Of a DNA stretch of 64,000 nucleotides, positions 25,166 to 33,461 are shown one piece after another (position 1 is the stretch's first letter; every line of letters starts with the position of its first letter). Both the position numbers and the translations under genes were made by a program. This stretch comes from Clostridia bacterium (lineage in GTDB: Bacteria; Bacillota; Clostridia; Oscillospirales; Acutalibacteraceae). Where the stretch lies: assembly GCA_017416485.1 (NCBI GenBank), contig JAFQCH010000006.1, positions 1 through 64,000 of the forward strand, written 5' to 3'. Below the pieces are notes generated by a model, which was not told where the DNA came from, ran no database searches, and was given only the letters and a program-made list of their open reading frames with translations.

Positions 25166-25305
25166 GCACTTTTTTCACACTTTTTGTATTTTTTCACATA
25201 TGCGACTTTTCAACAGATTTATACCATAAAAAAGGTAACTTTTCAATATAAATTTCAATCAAAAATTGCCACTTTTCAAATTTTGCAAAAAATTTTCAAA
25301 AATTT

Positions 25306-25335
25306 TGTAACGAATTGCAACTTTGGGCGTATAAT
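25306..25335 (+). promoter_or_regulatory. ECF-type autoregulatory promoter candidate
   Basis: TGTAAC (25306-25311), 16 nt, CGTA (25328-25331) matches the general ECF pattern (as in sigma-W/M type TGAAAC-N16-CGT). An overlapping TATAAT (25330-25335) could serve the vegetative factor. It lies about 30 nt before the sigma gene. Confidence 0.6.
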
Positions 25336-25365
25336 GGGTGAACAGGAAAAAGGCAGGTGAAACCG

Positions 25366-25845
25366 ATGGACGCAGATTTTGAAAGCATTTACAAAGAATA
25401 CTACACGCCCGTGTACCGCTATCTGCTGTCTTTGACGAAAGACAGCCACACGGCTGAAGAACTGGCGCAGGAAACCTTTTTCAAGGCGCTTAAGAATATT
25501 GAAAAGTATGACCCTGCACAGAAAATGCTGACATGGCTTTGTGCCATCGGCAAAAATGCGCTCTTCTCGCAACAACGGAAAGCGGGCAGACAAACCGAGC
25601 TTTCCGATTCAATTGCAGACGATGACGACGGCATTCTTGACCGCATCATCGACAGCGAAACCTCCATGGAGATTCTGCAGATTTTACACAGTCTGCCCGA
25701 GCCGTACAAAGAGGTGTTCACCCTGCGGGTGCTGGGAAATCTGTCCTTTCAGAAGATCGGTGCGGTATTCGGCAAAACCGAATCGTGGGCAAGAGTCACC
25801 TTTTTCCGTTCCAAAACTAAGATTCAGGAGTATTTAGAAAAATGA
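25366..25845 (+). CDS. ECF RNA polymerase sigma factor
   Basis: A 159-aa sigma-70 family, extracytoplasmic-function factor. Region 2 is at about residues 5-70 (YKEYYTPVYRYLLSLTKD, HTAEELAQETFFKALKNI, AQKMLTWLCAIGKN) and region 4 at about 100-155 (LHSLPEPYKEVFTLRVLGNLS, FQKIGAVFGKTESWARV). It directs RNA polymerase to stress or envelope genes. ATG 25366 is preferred over an in-frame GTG at 25357 since that GTG belongs to the ribosome-site region. The stop overlaps the start of the next gene (ATGA), which encodes its anti-sigma factor. Confidence 0.92.
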   Translation: MDADFESIYKEYYTPVYRYLLSLTKDSHTAEELAQETFFKALKNIEKYDPAQKMLTWLCAIGKNALFSQQRKAGRQTELSDSIADDDDGILDRIIDSETSMEILQILHSLPEPYKEVFTLRVLGNLSFQKIGAVFGKTESWARVTFFRSKTKIQEYLEK

Positions 25846-26534
25846 AAAATACCGTTACATGTGAAATTATTCAGGATCTGATTCCGCTGTATGCGGATGA
25901 CGTCTGCTCGGGCAGTTCGAGAGCCTTTGTGCAGGAGCATCTTGCTGTCTGCGAGGATTGCAGAAAGGTTGCCGAAAGCGGCAATCTGCCCGTTGAAATT
26001 CCGTTTTTGGCACAAAAAAAAGCACTGCGCAGGTTCAGAAAGAAGATGACAAGAAAAAATATTCTCATCGCCATCTTTGCATTCCTTGCGAGTGCGTGTG
26101 TGCTTGCGGGGGCCTGCTACGGGCTGTTCGTTCCCGAATTTGTTGTTCCCTACAGCGAAGACCTTTTGTATGCACACATTCCGATTGACAGCGGCATTGA
26201 TGTAAATATCAACATCGGCAATTACAAACAGGTGCATACGTGGTCCATCACGGACGAGGAAAGCGGAAAAACAGACGTGTATCTGACCGTAACGCAGACG
26301 CTGTTTACCCGTCTTTACACCCCCGAAGACAAGTCCGATTATCTGTGGAGAACCAACAACGACGGCTGTGTCGATTTTCATTCGGGGAGCTATCACCCCT
26401 ATTCCTTCGGGGCAACGGACGAGGATGTGCAGAACATTTATTACCTTGAAATGCCGCCCGAAGATATTCTGACCATGACCGACGGCATTTCCTTTGACAA
26501 CTACAAAACCGTGCGCATCTGGACAAAACCTTGA
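25842..26534 (+). CDS. membrane anti-sigma factor with zinc-finger domain
   Basis: A 230-aa cognate anti-sigma candidate. Residues 1-45 form a zf-HC2-type motif (CEIIQDLIPLYADD, then EHLAVCEDCRK, i.e. HxxxCxxC). One transmembrane helix follows at about 67-89 (NILIAIFAFLASACVLAGACYG), and a ~140-residue extracytoplasmic part without a recognised fold. The 4-nt ATGA overlap with the sigma gene implies translational coupling and a 1:1 pair. Release from the membrane would free the sigma factor. Confidence 0.85.
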   Translation: MKNTVTCEIIQDLIPLYADDVCSGSSRAFVQEHLAVCEDCRKVAESGNLPVEIPFLAQKKALRRFRKKMTRKNILIAIFAFLASACVLAGACYGLFVPEFVVPYSEDLLYAHIPIDSGIDVNINIGNYKQVHTWSITDEESGKTDVYLTVTQTLFTRLYTPEDKSDYLWRTNNDGCVDFHSGSYHPYSFGATDEDVQNIYYLEMPPEDILTMTDGISFDNYKTVRIWTKP

Positions 26535-27725
26535 TTACAGCCGTTTGCGCAAAAAGTCACCCGGTTGCAGTTTGTAAGGACAAGCAATGCGAAGGTGCTC
26601 CTGCACGAGGTGTGCTTCTTCGCGGGCATTGCCTTTCATATCGGTAATTTCGGTGACAACAAACTTTTCACCCAGCGAATCGGGTGAAAGAATTTCAAGC
26701 GTATCCCCGACTTTGAAACGGTTGCGCTGTTCAATCAGAATTTCTGTGTCTGTGGCTTCGAGCACGCGGGCGGTGAACTGACAGGTTGAACGGTACAGCC
26801 CGTCATTGTTGGGGTCTTTTGCTACATTGCCGAAGTAGAAGCCCGTGTCAAACGGACGGTGGCTTGCACACAGCAGCTCGTTTTCACAGACTTCAAGCGG
26901 GGCTGTGCCGTCCATGGCATGGCGGTAGGCATTGACCACGGTGGCAACATAGTAGGCGGTTTTCATCCTGCCTTCGATTTTGAACGAAGTGACCCCCGCA
27001 TCGGCAATATCCTGCAGAAAATCAATACATTTCATATCTGCGGAGCTGAGCACCGCCGTTGCCCCTGCATCTTCAATGACAGGCAGATACATATCGGGGC
27101 GTTTTTCTTCCACAAGATAGTAATTCCAACGGCAGGGCTGGGTGCAATCCCCGCGATTGCCCGAGCGATGGGAAATGTAAGAACTCAAAAGGCATCTTCC
27201 CGAATAAGCCATGCACATCGCCCCGTGCACAAAGGCTTCTATTTCAAGAGAATCAGGGGTCTTGTCGCGAAGCACTTTGATGTCATCAAGACGCATTTCG
27301 CGGCCCAACACCACACGCTTTGCTCCTAATTTGTGCCATGTTGCGGCGGATTTCCAATTGACACAGTTTGCCTGCGTGCTGACGTGCAGTTCCAGTTCGG
27401 GAACCTTTTCTTTCAGTTCTGCCAGCACCCCGAGGTCGGACACAATGGCAGCATCCGCACCCGCTACAAGCAGATTTCTGCCGTATTCCGCCAGCGCATC
27501 AATTTCACCGTTTTCGGCAAAGCAGTTCACGGTGACATACATCCGTTTACCTTTTGCGTGCACATCCTGCGCGGCTTGTTGCAGTTGTTCAAAGGTAAAG
27601 CCCGCGCTTTCGGCACGCAGCTGCAACATCGGCCCGCCGAGATACACCGCATCCGCACCGAAGTGCAAGGCAGTCTGCAAGGCCTCAGGTGTACCCGCCG
27701 GTGCAAGCAATTCACAGTTTTTCAT
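26535..27725 (-). CDS. trhP: U32 family protein, TrhP-like tRNA hydroxylation factor
   Basis: A 396-aa U32 'peptidase' family protein. Signatures: ELLAPAGTPEALQTALHFGADAVYLGG, VSTQANCVNW, RVVLGREMRLDDI, EAFVHGAMCMAYSGRCLLSSY, GNRGDCTQPCRW (cysteine cluster) and SFKIEGRMKTAYYVA. Members closest to this type act in 5-hydroxyuridine formation at tRNA position 34 (TrhP, in Bacillus the YrrN/YrrO pair), using prephenate; older annotation as collagenase is doubtful. The gene is 40 nt downstream of the DUF2130 gene and its stop abuts the anti-sigma stop on the other strand. Confidence 0.88.
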   Translation of the reverse strand: MKNCELLAPAGTPEALQTALHFGADAVYLGGPMLQLRAESAGFTFEQLQQAAQDVHAKGKRMYVTVNCFAENGEIDALAEYGRNLLVAGADAAIVSDLGVLAELKEKVPELELHVSTQANCVNWKSAATWHKLGAKRVVLGREMRLDDIKVLRDKTPDSLEIEAFVHGAMCMAYSGRCLLSSYISHRSGNRGDCTQPCRWNYYLVEEKRPDMYLPVIEDAGATAVLSSADMKCIDFLQDIADAGVTSFKIEGRMKTAYYVATVVNAYRHAMDGTAPLEVCENELLCASHRPFDTGFYFGNVAKDPNNDGLYRSTCQFTARVLEATDTEILIEQRNRFKVGDTLEILSPDSLGEKFVVTEITDMKGNAREEAHLVQEHLRIACPYKLQPGDFLRKRL

Positions 27726-27765
27726 ATATCTATCCTCACGGTTCTCAAAAATATTTATTGTATTT

Positions 27766-28995
27766 TTATTCGTCCTTTTTCAGTTCATCGAACATAGCCC
27801 GGACGGACGGTGCATTCCTTGTGAGTTTTTTGATGCTCAGCTCATCTGCCTTATTGTTGGCAAGACGCAGGTTGTTTTCGGATGAAAGCAGCGCCGCCTT
27901 TGTCTTTTGCAAATGGTCGATGGTCTTGTCGATTTCTTCAATTGCCGTAGCGAATTTTTCACTTGCAATACGGTAATTGCGTGCAAAACCCTCTTTGAAC
28001 GCATTCATATTTTCTTCAAAATGCAGAATATCCACCTGCTGATTACGCACGATCTGCAATTCCTGCCGATACTGCAAGGAATTGCGTGCGGCATTGCGAA
28101 GCAAGGCGATTATCGGAATAAAGAACTGCGGACGGATGACATACATTTTGGGATATTTGTAGGACACATCCACGATCCCGTTGTTGTAAAACTCGTTGTC
28201 GATTTCCAGCAAAGAAACGAGAATGGCATATTCGCAACCCTTTTCGCGGCGATCCTTGTCCAGTTCTTTGAAGAAATCTTCATTCTTATGCTTGGTTGCG
28301 GTGGTGTCGGCTTCGTTTTTCATTTCAAACATAATGGAAATAAATTCCGTGCCGTCCTCGGCACATTCGCGATAGATAAAATCACCTTTGCTGCCGGTGC
28401 GGGCATCGTTGTCTTTTTCAAAATACGCATTGGGAAATGCCGTCATGCGCAGTGAATTGAACTGTGCCATGCAGTGCTGTTCCAGACTTTCGCCGATCAT
28501 CTTAGTGGACTGACGCGCCTTGAAGTCCTTGTAATATTCGATCTGTTCGTCCTTCAGGCGCAGTTTGTCTTCGTATTGTTCCTTGAGTGCATTTTCCTGC
28601 AGACGGCTTTCCGTTTCCTTGCTTTTGAGTTCACCTTTGAGGTCGGCAATTTCCGTGGTCTTTTGGGACAGTTCTTCGTTCTTTTTTTCGACCGCCTCTG
28701 CCACAGCAAGTTTCTTCGCCGTTTCACCTGCATCCACTTTGGCTTTCAGTTCGGCAATCAACTGATCTTTGGCGGCAATTTCGGCTTCTTTTTTCGTCAT
28801 GCCCGCCGCATATTCTTTTTCTTCCTGCAAACGGATCAGATCAAGCTCACTTTTTCGCTTTGCTTCCAATTCGCGTTCCCTGCGCTCGATTTCTTTTGCA
28901 AATTCCTGATCGCGCACCTGCCGCGCAATCTGATTATAGCCCGATTCGTCAACCTGAAATACTTCTCCGCAATTCGGGCATCTGATTTCCTGCAT
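27766..28995 (-). CDS. DUF2130 coiled-coil protein
   Basis: A 409-aa cytoplasmic protein. It starts with a zinc-ribbon-like IRCPNCGEVFQVDE, then a long charged coiled coil (about residues 30-170, rich in E, K, A). The conserved DUF2130 core follows from about 180: KMIGESLEQHCMAQFN, SKGDFIYRE, FEMKNEAD and KDRREKGCEYAILVSLLE. The spaced D...E.K pattern resembles a restriction-endonuclease-like fold, but the function is not established. ATG 28995 after AAGGAG is preferred to one at 29037, which lacks a ribosome site. Confidence 0.88.
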   Translation of the reverse strand: MQEIRCPNCGEVFQVDESGYNQIARQVRDQEFAKEIERRERELEAKRKSELDLIRLQEEKEYAAGMTKKEAEIAAKDQLIAELKAKVDAGETAKKLAVAEAVEKKNEELSQKTTEIADLKGELKSKETESRLQENALKEQYEDKLRLKDEQIEYYKDFKARQSTKMIGESLEQHCMAQFNSLRMTAFPNAYFEKDNDARTGSKGDFIYRECAEDGTEFISIMFEMKNEADTTATKHKNEDFFKELDKDRREKGCEYAILVSLLEIDNEFYNNGIVDVSYKYPKMYVIRPQFFIPIIALLRNAARNSLQYRQELQIVRNQQVDILHFEENMNAFKEGFARNYRIASEKFATAIEEIDKTIDHLQKTKAALLSSENNLRLANNKADELSIKKLTRNAPSVRAMFDELKKDE

Positions 28996-29346
28996 ACAAA
29001 TTCTCCTTGCCTTCCCTGCCGTGCCGCAACACGGCAATCCTTATATGCTGCCAAACTAATCGTTTTGTTTTTTACATTTTAATATAAAACCGGCCGGATT
29101 GCAACCGTTTTCGGCATCCTCACCATCCAAATAAATACAAAAACAAAAACACCCCGCAAAGCCTTTGGTATTTGGCATTGCGAGGAATTTGTTCAAATAT
29201 TGTTATGCAATTTTTTCAAACCAATCTTCAGGATCATCCAGCCTGACCGAAGCACGCAGTGCAAAACGTGCATGCTTGTTTTTCTTATGCAGAAAAAAGA
29301 AAAACCGCCGATTTCTGATTTCGAAAAAGACTCATGTGCCTCTTAC
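28996..29346. other. gene-free intergenic stretch
   Basis: About 400 nt between the divergent DUF2130 and GH116-like genes. No credible gene. It contains one hairpin at 29152-29185 (listed separately) that reads like a minus-strand terminator with no gene to terminate, and A/T-rich DNA leading to a promoter at 29347. Confidence 0.6.
29152..29185 (-). terminator. orphan terminator-like hairpin
   Basis: CCCCGCAAAGCC / GGCATTGCGAGG with loop TTTGGTATTT. On the minus strand it is followed by GTGTTTTTGTTTTTG. The loop and upper stem are shared with the guaA terminator at 32029-32062 on the far side of the GH116 gene. Confidence 0.6.
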
Positions 29347-29375
29347 TTGCATTTTTCGGCTGAAAACAGTATAAT
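29347..29375 (+). promoter_or_regulatory. promoter of the GH116-like gene
   Basis: TTGCAT (29347-29352), 17 nt, TATAAT (29370-29375), about 30 nt before the start codon. Confidence 0.65.
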
Positions 29376-29404
29376 ATTCTCAATCAGAATGCGGAGTTGA
29401 TAGT

Positions 29405-31867
29405 ATGGCAAAAATAACGACAACAAAAACACATACAAGCGGTATTGCCTTGGGTGGGATCGGCACGGGCAGTGTCGAGCTTTTGCCGGACGGCGAGTTT
29501 CACTTCTGGCAGATCGCAAATCCGCCGAGGCTTACCAAAGTATGTTTCGAAGATAAGGTGGATGACGGGGAAGGCAGTGCAGGTGCGCTGTCTTTCTGGG
29601 TGCGTGAAAAGAAGGGCAACTGTGCTCCGATCGTTCGCAAGCTCGGAATGAAAACCGATCCCGATGACTTTACATACAGAATGTTCGCATGGAATAAGCC
29701 GGTTGAGCGAATCGATTTTGACGGCAGATTTCCGCTTTGTGGCCTTGACTATATCGACAGTGCTCTTTCCTGCAAGTTGAGCCTGCGGGCGGTTTCACCG
29801 TTTGTTCCGCATAACTCCGATATTGCAGCCACACCGGGGTTTTATATGGATTTTACCGTGGAAAACCCCACGGACAGCGATATTGAAATCAGTCTTTTGG
29901 GTACACTCGTGCCTGACTTTGCCAACAAAAATGAGGGAAACATAAACTCTCTTCATACTGTGGGAGACACAGTTGCTGTGCATATTGAGCCTGCAAAGCA
30001 ATCAGATTCTGCTTGTTGCGGAGATGTATGCCTTTCCGTAAGCGGTGACGGTGATAAGTCTTATATTACGGCTGATTACTATCGCTTTATGAAGGAATTT
30101 ATAGCCGATTCAAAACTGGGCATAACGCAGGAATCCGTTTTGTTCGGCTTCAGAGAAAAAGGCAGTCTTCCCAATACCGAAATCGGCACAAAGCCTGTGG
30201 CATTGCCCGAGGATTTGTCTTTGTTAAGTGATACACAACTGGATGCCTTGTGCGAGGAATATAAAAAGTACCCTTATGCCGCCTCCATGCTCAGCCGACG
30301 CCTGTATTGTAATCCTGGTTTTCTTGCGGCAAGAGAGAACAAGATTCTTTTCCTTGACTGCTGTTACAACCAGAATAAAAGAAAGGGACCGGATTTCGGT
30401 GCCTGTGCGCTTTGCTCTCAGGTAAATCTTAAACCCGGTGAAAAGAAAAACATCCGTTTTATTCTTGCCTGGTATTACCCGAATCTTATGGCGACGGATG
30501 GCGAAAAGATTGGTCATTATTACGAAAATCTTTATAAAAGCTCCTTGGATGCCAACAGATTTCTTGAAGAAGGCTATGACCGCATTTGTAAATCCGCTGT
30601 CGCTTTTTCCGACCTTCTTTACGCAACCGATTTACCGTCAATTTATCCCGATGCCTGGTCATCCAACCTTTCACCCCTGATAAAATGCTCCGTTTATCTC
30701 AAAAACGGAAATTTTGGTCTGTGGGAGGGACTGGGCTACTGCGGACTTCATACTACCGATATAACTTATCACGCATCATTTTCTCTTATCAGCCTTTTCC
30801 CCGACCTGCAGAAAAAGCAGATGAAAATGGGGGCTGCATACCAGAGAGAGGACGGCAGAGTGCATCACTGCTTCAGACCTGATATGAAAAGCACAAACAA
30901 CGGCTTTGCCCGTGTCGATATCAATATGCAGTTTGTTCTGATGGTACTTCGTGATTATCTCTTTACAGGTGATAAGGATTATCTTTTGTCGATTTGGAAT
31001 AACGTAAAAAGAGCAATGGATTCCACACAAACGCTTGACACGGATAAGGACGGTCTTCCCGATTACGATACAAAGCGGAACACCTACGATGCCTGGAATT
31101 TCTCAGGAACACCCGTATATATTTCTCTCCTCTGGCTGGCTGCTCTGAAAGCGGCTGTAATCATGGCTGACAGAGTAGGTGACAAGTCCTGCTCTGACAA
31201 ATGGAGCAATATGCTTCTTAACGGCAAAAAATCTCTTGAGGAAACGCTCTGGAACGGTGCGTATTATAACCTCTGGAGAAATAATGACGAAATCGACGAA
31301 TCACTGATGACAGACCAGCTTGACGGTGAATGGTTTCTGCGAATGCTGGGAATTTCCGGAAATCTTTCTGATGAAAGAGTCCGTTCGGTAGTTGAATTTA
31401 TTTTCCGTAATAATTTTGATGATGAGCAGGGGCTGGTGAATGCTACCGTACCCGAAAACAAAAAAACATGTATAGATACATACAACAACTGTCAGACAAT
31501 TGCTGTGTGGACAGGCATCGGCTATGCGTTCTCTGCCCTTGCACTGTCTGTCGGAAACCACGAAATTGCCGATACTGTCGTCAATTCAATTCACAGCAAT
31601 CAGTTCAGGTTCGGCCACTTCTGGGACCATTGGGAGTGCGGACATCACTATACAAGACCGATGTCGAGCTGGAGCACACTGCTCGCCGTGGCGGGACTGA
31701 AAATCGACTATGAGAACAAAAAACTGAGTTTGCATCCGATCAATAAAAACATGACCTTCCCCCTGATCATCCCGGATGTACTTGCAAAAGTAACATTCAC
31801 CGACGGCAAATGCAGCATCGAATGCTTAAAGGGTGATCTCAGCGATTGGGAAGTAATTGCAGTATAA
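29405..31867 (+). CDS. GH116-like glycosidase (glucosylceramidase/beta-glucosidase family)
   Basis: An 820-aa cytoplasmic protein without signal peptide. The N-terminal beta domain begins GIALGGIGTGSVELLPDG, as in GH116 and bile-acid beta-glucosidase-like proteins. The (alpha/alpha)6 catalytic domain has LWEGLGYCGLHTTDITYHAS, where the Glu aligns with the family nucleophile region, and DTDKDGLPD ... NTYDAW with the acid/base Asp region, then TDQLDGEWFLRMLGI. GH116 enzymes remove beta-linked glucose or xylose; the exact substrate is unknown. The gene is visibly richer in A/T and uses codons such as CTT, TCT and GAT more than neighbours, suggesting transfer. Ribosome site is weak (GCGGAG). Confidence 0.82.
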   Translation: MAKITTTKTHTSGIALGGIGTGSVELLPDGEFHFWQIANPPRLTKVCFEDKVDDGEGSAGALSFWVREKKGNCAPIVRKLGMKTDPDDFTYRMFAWNKPVERIDFDGRFPLCGLDYIDSALSCKLSLRAVSPFVPHNSDIAATPGFYMDFTVENPTDSDIEISLLGTLVPDFANKNEGNINSLHTVGDTVAVHIEPAKQSDSACCGDVCLSVSGDGDKSYITADYYRFMKEFIADSKLGITQESVLFGFREKGSLPNTEIGTKPVALPEDLSLLSDTQLDALCEEYKKYPYAASMLSRRLYCNPGFLAARENKILFLDCCYNQNKRKGPDFGACALCSQVNLKPGEKKNIRFILAWYYPNLMATDGEKIGHYYENLYKSSLDANRFLEEGYDRICKSAVAFSDLLYATDLPSIYPDAWSSNLSPLIKCSVYLKNGNFGLWEGLGYCGLHTTDITYHASFSLISLFPDLQKKQMKMGAAYQREDGRVHHCFRPDMKSTNNGFARVDINMQFVLMVLRDYLFTGDKDYLLSIWNNVKRAMDSTQTLDTDKDGLPDYDTKRNTYDAWNFSGTPVYISLLWLAALKAAVIMADRVGDKSCSDKWSNMLLNGKKSLEETLWNGAYYNLWRNNDEIDESLMTDQLDGEWFLRMLGISGNLSDERVRSVVEFIFRNNFDDEQGLVNATVPENKKTCIDTYNNCQTIAVWTGIGYAFSALALSVGNHEIADTVVNSIHSNQFRFGHFWDHWECGHHYTRPMSSWSTLLAVAGLKIDYENKKLSLHPINKNMTFPLIIPDVLAKVTFTDGKCSIECLKGDLSDWEVIAV

Positions 31868-31880
31868 TCTTAATATGACA

Positions 31881-31920
31881 AAAGAGCTGACTGAAAAAAA
31901 TCAGTTAGCTCTTTCCTTTT
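31881..31920 (+). terminator. terminator of the GH116-like gene
   Basis: Stem AAAGAGCTGACTGA / TCAGTTAGCTCTTT followed by CCTTTT just after the stop codon. Confidence 0.8.
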
Positions 31921-32028
31921 GCATGATGAAATTCTGTTACTGAATCCTTACCAAAAACCCGACCGATTTTCGGACAATGCGGACACAGATATCGTTTTTA
32001 CGGTGCATCGTACAATTGGTAAAGAAAA

Positions 32029-32062
32029 CCCCGGGAAGCCTTTGGTATCGGGCTTCTCGGGG
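32029..32062 (-). terminator. guaA terminator
   Basis: Stem CCCCGGGAAGCC / GGGCTTCTCGGGG with loop TTTGGTAT, 10 nt beyond the guaA stop; on the minus strand it is followed by TTTTCTTT. Confidence 0.8.
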
Positions 32063-32072
32063 GTTATGGTCT

Positions 32073-33074
32073 TTATTCCCACTCAATGGTGCCGGTGGGC
32101 TTGGGGGTGAGGTCGAAGAGGACGCGGTTGATGCCTTCGACTTCTGCGGTGATGCGGGCGGTGATCTTGTGCAGGACTGCGTAGGGTACTTCTTCGACCG
32201 TGGCGGTCATGGCGTCGGTGGTGTTGACGGCACGGATGATTGCCGGCCAACCTTCGTAGCGGCTTTCGTCCTTGACGCCGACGCTCTTGATGTCGGGGAT
32301 AGCGATGAAATACTGCCAGACCTTACCGGCAAGGCCTGCGTTGTCGAATTCTTCACGCAGGATCGCATCTGCCTCACGCAGTGCGTGCAGGCGGTCACGG
32401 GTGATGACGCCCAGGCAACGCACACCGAGGCCGGGGCCGGGGAACGGCTGACGGTAAACCATGGCATGGGGAAGGCCGAGGGCTTCACCGACGACGCGGA
32501 CTTCGTCCTTAAACAGGAGTTTGATGGGCTCAACGAGCTCCATAGCCATTTCTTCGGGCAGACCGCCGACGTTGTGGTGAGACTTGACGGCCTTTTTGCC
32601 TTCTGCCTGTTTGATGCTTTCGAGGATGTCGGGATAAATGGTGCCCTGTGCAAGGAAGCTGATGCCGTCGAGTTTTGCGGCTTCTTCGTCAAACACCTTG
32701 ATGAATTCGGCACCGATAATCTTTCTCTTCTTTTCGGGATCGGCGACACCTGCAAGCAGGTCAAGGAAGCGGTCGGTGGCATCGATGTAAACAAGGTTTG
32801 CATCCAGACCGTTTTTGAAAACTTCGATTACGTTTTCGCTTTCGCCTTTGCGCATGAGACCGTGGTTGACGTGCACGCAGACGAGCTGTTTGCCGATGGC
32901 CTTGATGAGCAGTGCGGCGACAACGGAGCTGTCGACACCGCCGGAGAGTGCAAGAAGCACCTTCTTGTCACCGACCTGCGCACGGACAGCGGCGACCTGT
33001 TCGTCGATAAATTGTGCGGCAAGTTCGGGGGTGGTGATGCGGGCCATGGATTCGGGACGGAGATTGTTGCTCAT
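32073..33074 (-). CDS. guaA: GMP synthase, ATP-pyrophosphatase subunit only
   Basis: A 333-aa protein that converts XMP to GMP using ATP and ammonia. The pyrophosphatase P-loop LLALSGGVDSSVVAALL is near residue 40, followed by HVNHGLMRKGESE, KKRKIIGAEFIKVF, QGTIYPD and the dimerisation domain ending RVLFDLTPKPTGTIEWE. The usual ~190-residue N-terminal glutamine amidotransferase domain is absent: the ATG at 33074 follows AGGAGG directly and no class I GATase motif lies upstream. This is the two-subunit arrangement (GuaAb-like). No partner glutaminase is in this window; ammonia might be used directly. Confidence 0.93.
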   Translation of the reverse strand: MSNNLRPESMARITTPELAAQFIDEQVAAVRAQVGDKKVLLALSGGVDSSVVAALLIKAIGKQLVCVHVNHGLMRKGESENVIEVFKNGLDANLVYIDATDRFLDLLAGVADPEKKRKIIGAEFIKVFDEEAAKLDGISFLAQGTIYPDILESIKQAEGKKAVKSHHNVGGLPEEMAMELVEPIKLLFKDEVRVVGEALGLPHAMVYRQPFPGPGLGVRCLGVITRDRLHALREADAILREEFDNAGLAGKVWQYFIAIPDIKSVGVKDESRYEGWPAIIRAVNTTDAMTATVEEVPYAVLHKITARITAEVEGINRVLFDLTPKPTGTIEWE

Positions 33075-33218
33075 GAAAATTCCTCCTGTATGATGAAAAT
33101 TTTTAAACGAAAGAAATGCGCTGAAAAAGCGCGCGTGCCGACAGACACAGACGGCAATGATTGCCCCTTGCCGCCGACACGGATAGACATAAAATGTATA
33201 TTTCTTTTGAATAGACGT

Positions 33219-33247
33219 ATTATACACCCAAAAAAAACAGAGTGCAA
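33219..33247 (-). promoter_or_regulatory. promoter of guaA
   Basis: Minus strand TTGCAC (33242-33247), 17 nt, TATAAT (33219-33224). The ~145-nt leader to guaA contains a GC-rich palindromic part (GCGCGC...GCGC near 33117-33140) but no purine riboswitch was recognised. The 33248-33373 stretch between the divergent promoters holds nothing clear. Confidence 0.7.
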
Positions 33248-33373
33248 GAAAAAAATAGAGGAATTTGGGGATTTTTTTGGGATGGCAGGTTTCACTCTTC
33301 TCGCCCCCCTCTGTTTTATATGTTATTACAAAAAAAATATAGAATTTTTGGTTATAATTTCCTCTTTTTTTCC

Positions 33374-33402
33374 TTGACAGTAATATTGCAGAGGTGTACC
33401 AT
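33374..33402 (+). promoter_or_regulatory. promoter of the giant surface protein gene
   Basis: TTGACA (33374-33379), 17 nt, TACCAT (33397-33402). Confidence 0.55.
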
Positions 33403-33461
33403 ATTTTATGTAAAAATCATTTTTTACACACCAATTTTATTTTGAAAGGAGTCTCATTATT

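Noticed and set aside
29165-29400. Short plus-strand frames before the GH116-like gene
   Set aside because: They overlap the hairpin and promoter, lack ribosome sites and resemble nothing known.
33117-33200. Possible purine riboswitch in the guaA leader
   Set aside because: The conserved core of purine or PRPP/ppGpp riboswitches was not seen; only a GC-rich palindrome is present.
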